Assembly: GCA_013153655.1 (NCBI GenBank) | Contig: JAADEB010000003.1 | Span: 1 to 20,206, forward strand | Source: Chlorobiota bacterium | GTDB lineage: Bacteria; Bacteroidota; Bacteroidia; Flavobacteriales; Flavobacteriaceae | Length of the DNA: 20,206 nucleotides | Direction of reading: 5' to 3' | Shown: positions 14,798-20,206 of the stretch, one piece after another | Layout: each line of letters starts with the position of its first letter | Position numbering within the stretch: position 1 is the stretch's first letter | Program-made: the position numbers and the translations under genes | Notes under the pieces: generated by a model | Told to the model about the DNA's origin: nothing | Databases searched by the model: none | Seen by the model: only the letters and a program-made list of their open reading frames with translations

Positions 14798-16102
14798 ATG
14801 GCCAATCCCATCATCACCAATGATATCGTCCTTTTCGGCATTTTGGCCGGATTATTGGCACTGATATTCTACACGTCATCGCTTTCCCACCCATTCTGGC
14901 GCAAATTCTATGCCATAGTGCCGGCCTTATTTTTGGCCTACATGCTGCCGGCGGTGCTGAGAGCCACCGGCCTGATCGGCGAACATTGGACCCTTACGGA
15001 AAACGGACAAAGCATCGTAGTGCATTCCCGGCTTTACTACATCGCCACGCGCGCCTTCCTGCCGGCGGCCCTAATCCTGCTCACCCTCAGCATCGACCTC
15101 AAAGCCATTATGCAGTTGGGATGGAAAGCCCTGCTTATGTTTTTCACCGGCACCATAGGCATCATCATTGGCGGTCCCACGGCGCTTTACCTTAGCTCGC
15201 GCCTGTTTCCCTCGCTGCTCCAAGCCGAAGGACACGATGCCACCTGGCGCGGCTTGGCCACATTGGCCGGCAGTTGGATCGGCGGGGGCGCCAATCAAAC
15301 GGCCATGCTCGAAATTTTCGGCTACAATAAAGAACTCTACGGCGGCATGCTCCTTACCGATATCGTGGTGGCCAATATCTGGATGGCACTCCTGCTTTTC
15401 GGCATCAAATACAACGACCGCATTAACCGCTGGCTCCATGCCGACACTTCCGACATCGACCGCCTGGTGGAAAAAAGCGAACAATTCCGCCGCCAAAACG
15501 AACGCATCCCCCAATTGCGCGACTATATGATCATGCTTGGCGTAACCTTTGCGGCCGTGTCGGCTTCCCACTTGCTGGCCACCGGTATGTCGCAATGGCT
15601 CAAAGCCCATTTCGAAGCCGTGGCCGACCCCAAATCCTTCTTTTCCTCATTGGGTTCGCACTTCTTTTGGCTCATCACCTTTGCCACCGCCTTCGGCATT
15701 ACTTTTTCCTACACGGCCTTGCGCCGCTACGAAGGAGCGGGAGCCTCCAAAATCGGAAGCGTGTTTATCTATTTCCTGGTGGCGGTTATCGGGATGAAAA
15801 TCGACATTTTCAAAATATTCGAATTTCCGGAATTGATTCTACTCGGCCTGATCTGGATGAGCATCCACGCCTTGTTGTTGATAGCGGTGGCCAAGTGGTC
15901 GCGGTCGCCATACTTCTTCCTGGCGGTGGGAAGTCAGGCCAATGTGGGGGGAGCGGCTTCGGCGCCCATCGTGGCGGCGGCCTTTCATCCGGCGCTGGCC
16001 AGTGTGGGTGCCTTGCTGGCTATCCTCGGCTACGTGGTGGGTACCTACGGCGCCATGCTTTCGGCATGGCTTATGGCTTGGATTACGGAAATATTGAAGT
16101 AA
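14798..16102 (+). CDS. DUF819-family integral membrane protein
   Basis: The 434-residue protein consists mainly of about ten hydrophobic segments. The start MANPIITNDIVLFGILAG (with FYTSSL soon after), the glycine-rich re-entrant-like stretch LAGSWIGGGANQTAM, and the late SQANVGGAASAPIVAAAF match the DUF819 (YjcL-like) family as I know it. Two similar Gly/Asn-rich loops in the two halves suggest an inverted-repeat transporter fold like that of sodium-coupled carboxylate or amino-acid carriers, but the substrate is unknown. I chose the ATG at 14798, because the frame upstream depends on a TTG at 14777. A downstream lipoprotein gene starts 30 bases after the stop. The gene and the two after it are visibly richer in G+C than the peptidase-cytochrome-PilJ-like cluster. 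Confidence 0.82.
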   Translation: MANPIITNDIVLFGILAGLLALIFYTSSLSHPFWRKFYAIVPALFLAYMLPAVLRATGLIGEHWTLTENGQSIVVHSRLYYIATRAFLPAALILLTLSIDLKAIMQLGWKALLMFFTGTIGIIIGGPTALYLSSRLFPSLLQAEGHDATWRGLATLAGSWIGGGANQTAMLEIFGYNKELYGGMLLTDIVVANIWMALLLFGIKYNDRINRWLHADTSDIDRLVEKSEQFRRQNERIPQLRDYMIMLGVTFAAVSASHLLATGMSQWLKAHFEAVADPKSFFSSLGSHFFWLITFATAFGITFSYTALRRYEGAGASKIGSVFIYFLVAVIGMKIDIFKIFEFPELILLGLIWMSIHALLLIAVAKWSRSPYFFLAVGSQANVGGAASAPIVAAAFHPALASVGALLAILGYVVGTYGAMLSAWLMAWITEILK

Positions 16103-16121
16103 ATTTGCAGGACCCGCAAAT
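16103..16121 (+). other. Small hairpin between two co-directional genes
   Basis: ATTTGC, a 7-base loop and GCAAAT form a 6-bp perfect stem right after the DUF819 stop codon and 11 bases before the next ATG. There is no T run, so it is not a standard terminator. It might affect mRNA ends or ribosome access, or be chance. Confidence 0.3.
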
Positions 16122-16132
16122 ATGTGCCGCTT

Positions 16133-16825
16133 ATGAGACAAACGCTGTTGATACTTGTCGTGTTATCCCTTTTTCATGCTTGCCATCAAGCCGGAGATGA
16201 AGCCCGCATCCAAGGCAAAATCATCGGATTGAACAAAGGTACCGTCTACCTGAAAACCTTCGACAACGATACCCTGCTCCGCATTCGCGATTCCGTACGT
16301 GTGAAAGGCAAACCGCAGTTCAGCCTGTCGCTCAAAGGCCTGGAACCCCAATTGGCCGTCCTGGAAATAAAAGAACGCCCCGGCGACTACCTGCTCTTCT
16401 TCACCGACGACACGGTGATGACCATACAAACCCAACTGGACAAATTCGGCGTGGCCAAATACATGGAAGGCGGCCCCAACCTGCGCCATTGGCTGAAATA
16501 CAGGGACATCCTGCGCCAATACAACGAACAAAAAATCGACCTTACCAAGCAAGCCTTCGAAGCGGCCCAAAAAGGCGACACAAGCCTGTTGCACCGAATC
16601 GAGCAAAAAAACCTTTCGCTGGAAAAACGGCGCAAACTCTATGCCCTCCAATTCTCGGCCAATCCGCCCTTTATTCCCGTGAAAGCCTATGTGGCCTACA
16701 CGGAATTTCGCCACAATCCCCGCGCCCTGGACAGCATCTACGCCAAATGGCCCGAATCCTTGCGCCAAAGCCGTTACGGCCGTCTGGCCAAATCCGTCAT
16801 CGACAAACAAAACTCCTCCCGATGA
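16133..16825 (+). CDS. DUF4369-containing lipoprotein
   Basis: The 230-residue protein starts with a short hydrophobic leader and HAC (Cys17), a probable lipidation site. The next 100 residues follow the DUF4369 pattern: RIQGKIIGLNKGTVYL, then DTLLRIRDSVRVKG and FSLSLKG. This domain is usually found in front of a thioredoxin-like TlpA/AhpC domain in Bacteroidota. Here no thioredoxin domain follows. The C-terminal half is instead charged and helical (residues about 115-230). The function is unknown, and an envelope location is likely. I chose the ATG at 16133 over an in-frame GTG at 16124. Its stop overlaps the next gene's start (ATGA at 16822-16825), so translation is probably coupled. Confidence 0.72.
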   Translation: MRQTLLILVVLSLFHACHQAGDEARIQGKIIGLNKGTVYLKTFDNDTLLRIRDSVRVKGKPQFSLSLKGLEPQLAVLEIKERPGDYLLFFTDDTVMTIQTQLDKFGVAKYMEGGPNLRHWLKYRDILRQYNEQKIDLTKQAFEAAQKGDTSLLHRIEQKNLSLEKRRKLYALQFSANPPFIPVKAYVAYTEFRHNPRALDSIYAKWPESLRQSRYGRLAKSVIDKQNSSR

Positions 16826-17277
16826 AATTCGACCTTCGCTCGCTCAACCGTTTCCTGCTCCTGAAAATTCCCATTGCCCGCCTGGCCGGCATCCGGGTGG
16901 TACGGCTGGACGACAAAGCTTGCGAATTGACGCTCCGCCACCGGTGGCTCAACCAAAACCCTTTCGGTTCGGTGTATTTCGGCGTGCTGGTTATGGGTGG
17001 CGAACTGGCCACCGGCATCCCCCTCTTTAAAGCCGTCAACGACAGCGGCCGGAAAATTTCCATGTTGGTCAAAAGCCACCGCTCCGAATTCCTCAAAAAA
17101 GCCACCGGACGTATCCGCTTCGTTTTCGACGATATGGAAGACCTGAACTGGAACCTCCAAACGGCCCTCCAAAGCGGCGAAAAACACGCCTTCGAACTCC
17201 ATTCCCGCGCCCTGGACGAACAAGGCGAAACCGTGGCCACTTTCAGCTACCTGTGGTCGGTGAAGTGTTATTGTTGA
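16822..17277 (+). CDS. DUF4442 hotdog-fold protein
   Basis: The 151-residue cytoplasmic protein matches the DUF4442 group (YiiD C-terminal-like) of hotdog-fold proteins. It has an N-terminal helical stretch, the RHRWLNQNPFGSVYFGVLVMGGELATG segment (quoted here as RHRWLNQNPFGS then VYFGVLVMGGELATG) that resembles the hotdog helix, and a final beta-strand pattern ending ATFSYLWSVK. Hotdog proteins often act as acyl-CoA or acyl-ACP thioesterases, but no catalytic residue can be assigned here. The start was set at the ATG overlapping the DUF4369 stop codon. The same frame is open much further upstream, but that part lies inside the lipoprotein gene. It is the last gene of the three-gene plus-strand group. 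Confidence 0.72.
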   Translation: MKFDLRSLNRFLLLKIPIARLAGIRVVRLDDKACELTLRHRWLNQNPFGSVYFGVLVMGGELATGIPLFKAVNDSGRKISMLVKSHRSEFLKKATGRIRFVFDDMEDLNWNLQTALQSGEKHAFELHSRALDEQGETVATFSYLWSVKCYC

Positions 17278-17293
17278 GGGAATAGCTTTTTTT

Positions 17294-17326
17294 ACTTTAA
17301 CTTCAAGCTTAACTTTAACTAAATCA
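17294..17326. repeat. 6-bp tandem array ending ACTAAATCA, copy A
   Basis: Units of 6 bp run ACTTTA, ACTTCA, AGCTTA, ACTTTA, ACTAAA, then TCA. The array at 20053-20079 has the same period and the same ACTAAATCA end. A related array without that end lies at 17429-17456. Confidence 0.85.
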
Positions 17327-17343
17327 GGTTATTAAGTTATTTT

Positions 17344-17378
17344 GGATTTGGGATTTGGGATTTAGGATTTGGGATTTA
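17344..17378. repeat. 7-bp tandem array, GGATTTR type
   Basis: Five perfect-length units: GGATTTG, GGATTTG, GGATTTA, GGATTTG, GGATTTA. This is the same family as the array at 5093-5134, and it sits only 6 bp before the 8-bp array at 17385. Confidence 0.92.
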
Positions 17379-17384
17379 GGTATT

Positions 17385-17416
17385 GTTAAACCGTTAAACC
17401 GTTAAATCGTGGAATC
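17385..17416. repeat. 8-bp tandem array, GTTRAAYC type, copy A
   Basis: Four units: GTTAAACC, GTTAAACC, GTTAAATC, GTGGAATC. This is the same unit family as the arrays at 19923-19970, 20018-20049, 20136-20159 and (inverted) 227-242. Confidence 0.92.
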
Positions 17417-17428
17417 GGGATTTTTTCT

Positions 17429-17456
17429 ACTTTAAGCTTAACGTTAACTTTAACTT
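17429..17456. repeat. 6-bp tandem array, copy B
   Basis: Units ACTTTA, AGCTTA, ACGTTA, ACTTTA, then ACTT. It is related to the arrays at 17294-17326 and 20053-20079 but lacks the ACTAAATCA end. Confidence 0.82.
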
Positions 17457-17707
17457 GTTGTTTTTTATGCAATTAGCTTTTGACCATTAGCTTTTTAAAA
17501 ATCGGATTTAGGATTTGGTTTTTTTCTTGCTCATTATTCATTCATAAACGCCCAGATTGGGAGTTTCTATATTCTATCATTATTTTCACTAAATCACTGC
17601 AACAATATTTCACTCAAACAAACTCCTTCACTTTTTCATTCTTTCACTATCTCACTCAAAAAAATGGTTCTTTCTTTCCGGATGCTTTTCGATGAAGGTC
17701 TTGATTA

Positions 17708-18199
17708 TTATTTCAACCGCTTAGGCTCCACATAAAGCAATTCCTGATAGGAAGCCCAAGGCAGGTCAGGCCATTTTTTGGCATAAAAACCCACGCCGAA
17801 TACCGCCGAAGTGGGAAAATTGAAGATTTTTTCGTCCTTATACTTGTTGACCCAATCGGTAAGGTCGGGATTGTGGCCCACCACAAACACGCGTTCGATT
17901 TTATCGTCCAGGCCGTAGAGCAAGGCTTCCATATCGTCCTCGTCGCCGGTGTAGAGGATTTTTTCGGTGCGAACGGGAATTTTTTCGCCCAGCACCTCCC
18001 GTAGAATTTTGGCCGTTTGCTTGGCCCGCTTGGCGGGACTGGTAAGGATAAGTTGCGGCACAATACCTTTCTTTTTCAGGTATTTGGCCACCTTTTGTGT
18101 ACGTTTTTTACCTTTCTTGCGAAGGGGACGTTCCTCGTCGGACCATTCGGGAATTTCCCACGAGGATTTGCCGTGCCGGATAACGTAAACTTCTTTCAT
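17708..18199 (-). CDS. sixA: SixA-like histidine phosphatase
   Basis: The 163-residue protein is a short histidine-phosphatase-superfamily member. The catalytic RHGKSSW carries His9, a conserved Arg58 lies in SPAKRAKQTA, and His109 in VVGHNPDL is the second catalytic His. The RHGKSSW form and small size fit the SixA branch, which in E. coli removes phosphate from phosphohistidine of phosphotransfer proteins. In Bacteroidota the true substrate is not established, and small-molecule phosphatase activity is possible. It starts 8 bases after the antiporter gene and is the last gene of a probable dgkA-antiporter-sixA operon. Confidence 0.85.
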   Translation of the reverse strand: MKEVYVIRHGKSSWEIPEWSDEERPLRKKGKKRTQKVAKYLKKKGIVPQLILTSPAKRAKQTAKILREVLGEKIPVRTEKILYTGDEDDMEALLYGLDDKIERVFVVGHNPDLTDWVNKYKDEKIFNFPTSAVFGVGFYAKKWPDLPWASYQELLYVEPKRLK

Positions 18200-18207
18200 A
18201 TCAGCGC

Positions 18208-19485
18208 TTAATTTTTTTCGTTTTCAATGGCATCCCAAAAGGTGCCGGAAAAACCTTCGTCGTTGAAGGTACCGTGGTCCATGTTTTCCATCCATTCGAA
18301 TTCTTCCTCGGTGGTCTTGCGTCCGCTTACCCACAGGCCTATCATCATCAGCAATGCCGAACCCAACACCACAAACGAAATCACCTCCTGAAAGCCCTCG
18401 ATACGGTAGATTCGCGGAATCTTGAAGAACAACAACACCGTAATCAAACCGCGTGGCGCCATAAACACCTCCGGAAACACCGAAGCCGAACGGTAGAACA
18501 TTTTCAGATTGATATAGCGCACCGCAAAGGTGAGCAACAATATAAGCGAACCCAGAACGATTACCTCCTCGTTGAGCAAAGCCTCCACATGAATGGTCAT
18601 GCCGAACACCACAAAAAAGAAGGTCCGGATCAAAAAGGCCGTTTCGAAAGTAATGATTTTGAATTGCTCGCGTACTTCCTCGATTTTTTCCTGCCAAAAG
18701 AATTTCTTGAAAAATCCGGGAAAGAAAATATCATAATTTTCCAACATCAAACCGAAAATCAAGATGAGAATCAAGGACGAAAGATGAAACATTTTGCCCA
18801 ATACAAACAAAGTGGTCAGGATCGACAGAAAAAGGAAAAATTTGACCTTGGTGGTAATATGCTCGAAGAAAAAAATCAGTATATATCCCACCACAAAGGA
18901 TATCAATACCGTAAACAAGAGGCCCAAACCCACCTTGCTCACCACGTGACCGCCCGCTTCGGGAATCATCAGCACGATGTCGAAAAGCAAGATGCCCAAA
19001 ATGTCGCTAAATGTGGATTCGTAAATCAAAAATTCCTTTTTCTCCTCGTCCAGGTTCATCACGCTGGGTATCACAATGGCACTGCTCACCACCGAAAGCG
19101 GAACGGCATTCAGGTAAGCCGTGTAGAAATCCCGGGTCAAGCCCAAAAACCAAATCATGCCCGCAATGGCAAAAGAGGTAACCAACAGGATAATCAAAGC
19201 CGTAAAAAATGCTTTGGCAATCAGGGGTAATTTCTTGCGCGTGATTTTAAGGTCCAATGCGGCTTCCAACACGATAAGCAACAAACCGATTAAGCCCAAC
19301 ACACTCACCGTCAGCCGGATATTCGGAATTTCCACTCCCAAATAGTTGAACAAATAATGCAAGCCGATACCCGTACCGATGAGCAAAATCACCGAAGGTA
19401 TGCGCAATTTGCGCGACAGAATGTCGAACAAATACGAAAAAATCACCAAGAGGCTGAGTCCCAATAAAACGACATATCCCGTCAT
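18208..19485 (-). CDS. Cation:proton antiporter (CPA superfamily)
   Basis: The 425-residue protein has about 12 hydrophobic segments in the pattern of cation:proton antiporters, with a charged C-terminal tail of about 40 residues. The ion-binding region reads YESTFSDILGILLFD (155-169), with Asp161 in the place of the conserved Asp. The usual Asn or Asp before it is Ser160. The unwound segment usually written TDP is instead LSVVSSAIVIPS (130-141), nearer to CPA2 members. A late APRGLITVLLF stretch is typical of the family. Direction and ion (Na, K) cannot be told. The gene lies 4 bases after dgkA and 8 before sixA, so one operon is likely. Confidence 0.83.
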   Translation of the reverse strand: MTGYVVLLGLSLLVIFSYLFDILSRKLRIPSVILLIGTGIGLHYLFNYLGVEIPNIRLTVSVLGLIGLLLIVLEAALDLKITRKKLPLIAKAFFTALIILLVTSFAIAGMIWFLGLTRDFYTAYLNAVPLSVVSSAIVIPSVMNLDEEKKEFLIYESTFSDILGILLFDIVLMIPEAGGHVVSKVGLGLLFTVLISFVVGYILIFFFEHITTKVKFFLFLSILTTLFVLGKMFHLSSLILILIFGLMLENYDIFFPGFFKKFFWQEKIEEVREQFKIITFETAFLIRTFFFVVFGMTIHVEALLNEEVIVLGSLILLLTFAVRYINLKMFYRSASVFPEVFMAPRGLITVLLFFKIPRIYRIEGFQEVISFVVLGSALLMMIGLWVSGRKTTEEEFEWMENMDHGTFNDEGFSGTFWDAIENEKN

Positions 19486-19489
19486 GTAC

Positions 19490-19864
19490 TTACAAATGTT
19501 TTAAAATTAAAATAACCCATACCGCCAATCCGGCCAAAGCCGCCATACCCACGCCCCCTGCGGCCAGGTCCTTAACGTCGCGGATCTGTTCGTCGTAGGC
19601 GGGTTCCACCTTGTCGGCCAGACGTTCAATGGCCGTGTTGAGAGTTTCGGCCGTCAGAATAAGGCCCCAAGCCAATGCCAACAAAGCCCAATCACCGGAC
19701 GAAAAACCCAAATACCAACCCAAACCCAAGCTTATTAACAACAAAGCCGTTTGGGTCTGAAAACTATGTTCACCGCCAATCATCATAAGCATCCCGCGCC
19801 AAACATAACGCACGGCACGTATGCGTCCGCCTACAAAATTCTGTCCTTTATCGGGTCCTTGCAT
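19490..19864 (-). CDS. dgkA: DgkA-family membrane lipid kinase
   Basis: The 124-residue protein has three hydrophobic segments and the complete DgkA active-site set. Glu32, Glu73, Asn76, Glu80 and Asp99 align with E. coli Glu28, Glu69, Asn72, Glu76 and Asp95, all shifted by four. The core motif AETLNTAIERLADKV is clear. DgkA enzymes phosphorylate diacylglycerol or, in many bacteria, undecaprenol at the inner membrane, which recycles lipid carriers for cell-wall and surface-glycan synthesis. Which lipid is used here is not decided by the sequence. It is the first gene of a minus-strand operon. A weak promoter-like TATTTTGT lies about 20 bases upstream, and an intergenic repeat block begins 50 bases upstream of its start. 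Confidence 0.9.
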   Translation of the reverse strand: MQGPDKGQNFVGGRIRAVRYVWRGMLMMIGGEHSFQTQTALLLISLGLGWYLGFSSGDWALLALAWGLILTAETLNTAIERLADKVEPAYDEQIRDVKDLAAGGVGMAALAGLAVWVILILKHL

Positions 19865-19922
19865 GCCTTTGGGTTTTCGGCTACAAAATACGAATAATTG
19901 GGGAAACGGGGAGTGGGTTTTT

Positions 19923-19970
19923 GTTAAACCGTAGAATCGTTAAATCGTGCAACCGTTAAATCGTTAAACC
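19923..19970. repeat. 8-bp tandem array, GTTRAAYC type, copy B
   Basis: Six units in perfect register: GTTAAACC, GTAGAATC, GTTAAATC, GTGCAACC, GTTAAATC, GTTAAACC. The third, fifth and sixth units are canonical, the second and fourth diverge at positions 3-4. Confidence 0.93.
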
Positions 19971-19980
19971 GGAAAATTCT

Positions 19981-20012
19981 GTTGAAGAGTTGAAAAGTTG
20001 AAGAGTTGAATA
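19981..20012. repeat. 8-bp tandem array, GTTGAANA type
   Basis: Four units: GTTGAAGA, GTTGAAAA, GTTGAAGA, GTTGAATA. This is a sister of the GTTRAAYC unit with the same period. Its inverted form occurs at 185-216 and, more diverged, at 122-145. Confidence 0.93.
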
Positions 20013-20017
20013 GATTT

Positions 20018-20049
20018 GTTAAATCGTTGAACCGTTAAATCGTTAAATC
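20018..20049. repeat. 8-bp tandem array, GTTRAAYC type, copy C
   Basis: Four units: GTTAAATC, GTTGAACC, GTTAAATC, GTTAAATC. It is separated from the GTTGAANA array by only five bases. Confidence 0.92.
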
Positions 20050-20052
20050 GAT

Positions 20053-20079
20053 ACCTTAACTTTAACCTTAACTAAATCA
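20053..20079. repeat. 6-bp tandem array ending ACTAAATCA, copy C
   Basis: Units ACCTTA, ACTTTA, ACCTTA, ACTAAA, then TCA. It shares period and end with the array at 17294-17326, although the sequences around the two differ. Confidence 0.87.
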
Positions 20080-20093
20080 AATAGTTAACTATG

Positions 20094-20126
20094 TCATTCC
20101 GAAGAAGTTTACGACTGAGGAATCTC
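20094..20126 (+). repeat. Dispersed TCATTCCGAAG...GGAATCTC repeat
   Basis: This element has the same TCATT-S-CGAA start and AATCTC end as the one at 41-78, with different inner bases, and the opposite orientation. I infer that the two belong to one loose family. Confidence 0.55.
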
Positions 20127-20135
20127 GTTTATTTT

Positions 20136-20159
20136 GTTAAACCGTTGAACCGTTGAATC
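20136..20159. repeat. 8-bp tandem array, GTTRAAYC type, copy D
   Basis: Three units: GTTAAACC, GTTGAACC, GTTGAATC. It follows the TCATTCCGAAG element at a distance of nine bases. Confidence 0.9.
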
Positions 20160-20206
20160 CCTAATTTTCTAATATAAAAAATTTGGAAAGTGATTTAAAT
20201 TGCTTA

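Larger units (their letters stand above)
17278..17707. repeat. Repeat-rich gap between convergent genes
   Basis: This 430-bp region between two gene ends has no credible gene. It holds, in order, a 6-bp array (17294-17326), a 7-bp array (17344-17378), an 8-bp array (17385-17416), a second 6-bp array (17429-17456), two ATTAGC-containing phrases near 17472-17492, a two-unit GGATTTR remnant (17504-17517), an AT-rich stretch with TCATTATTCATT near 17532, and a set of TTCACT-like units with a period near 8 bp at about 17586-17660. I saw no hairpin with a T run for either flanking gene. Confidence 0.85.
19915..20015 (+). repeat. Long inverted repeat, right copy
   Basis: This is the counterpart of 182-250 in inverted orientation. 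Positions 19961-20015 match the reverse complement of 182-236 at 53 of 55 bases. The flank GGGTTTTT (19915-19922) is also shared. It has six GTTRAAYC units where the left copy has two. The two copies are about 19.7 kb apart. Confidence 0.9.
19865..20206. repeat. Repeat-rich intergenic region, right end
   Basis: No gene is seen. After 50 bases of ordinary DNA upstream of dgkA, the modules run in order: GGGTTTTT, six GTTRAAYC units, GGAAAATTCT, four GTTGAANA units, TAGATTT, four more GTTRAAYC units, a 6-bp array (20053-20079), a TCATTCCGAAG...GGAATCTC element (20094-20126), three more GTTRAAYC units (20136-20159), then AT-rich DNA. The order up to 20016, and the presence of a TCATTSCGAA element further out, mirror the left end of the window. 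Confidence 0.88.

Noticed and set aside
16489..16821. N-terminal extension of the DUF4442 protein
   Set aside because: The frame is open, but it lies inside the DUF4369 lipoprotein gene and gives low-complexity basic sequence. The ATG at 16822 overlaps the previous stop in the usual coupled way.
17708..19864. Toxin-antitoxin or defence system in the dgkA-antiporter-sixA operon
   Set aside because: All three genes have recognisable housekeeping families with intact key residues in dgkA and sixA. There is no nuclease, NTPase or small paired gene.
182..20015. Terminal inverted repeats of a transposon or integrative element
   Set aside because: The enclosed 19.7 kb has no transposase, integrase, replication or mobilisation gene, and its genes look like ordinary chromosomal functions. 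No target-site duplication can be judged.
19915..20159. CRISPR array
   Set aside because: Units are 8 bp, contiguous and degenerate, with no unique spacers of 25-40 bp and no cas gene.

Overview
The window looks like chromosomal DNA from a member of the Bacteroidota. The evidence is an adjacent SusC/SusD pair, an S46 dipeptidyl-peptidase of the DPP11 type, several -7 boxes of the TAnnTTTG type, very short leaders without clear Shine-Dalgarno sequences, and a lipoprotein whose mature N-terminus (Cys then acidic residues) suits surface export. I cannot place it below phylum. No rRNA, tRNA, transposase, phage gene or CRISPR array was seen.

Layout: (1) 1-290, a repeat-rich region. (2) 291-2255, plus strand: a KdsC-like HAD phosphatase, a UbiA-family prenyltransferase and a Maf-type nucleotide pyrophosphatase in a tight cluster. 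(3) 2294-4998, minus strand: a GT4 glycosyltransferase and an overlapping GT-B-like surface-polysaccharide protein. (4) 5028-5273, a repeat-bearing gap that ends at a clear terminator. (5) 5324-10832, minus strand: a FabH-type ketoacyl synthase, then SusC and SusD. (6) 10961-14691, minus strand: a DPP11-like S46 peptidase, a c-type cytochrome with a CcoP-like heme domain behind an unrecognised N-terminal domain, and a secreted helical protein with two PilJ/NarX-like motifs. (7) 14798-17277, plus strand: a DUF819 membrane protein, a DUF4369 lipoprotein and a DUF4442 hotdog protein. (8) 17278-17707, a repeat-rich gap between convergent genes. (9) 17708-19864, minus strand: a DgkA-type kinase, a cation:proton antiporter and a SixA-like phosphatase, probably one operon. 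(10) 19865-20206, repeat-rich.

Most genes belong to the cell envelope: lipid or isoprenoid metabolism (UbiA, FabH, DgkA), surface glycans (KdsC, two glycosyltransferases), nutrient uptake (SusCD, DPP11) and transport (antiporter, DUF819).

The most unusual material is non-coding. Four intergenic regions carry short degenerate tandem arrays with periods of 6, 7 and 8 bp, plus longer modules. The left and right ends of the window carry the same ordered set of modules in inverted orientation, each starting about 40-50 bp upstream of the outermost gene's start codon. A 55-bp core is 53/55 identical between them, and the remaining length difference in the homologous block is exactly four 8-bp units. 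Second in interest is the peptidase-cytochrome-PilJ-like cluster.
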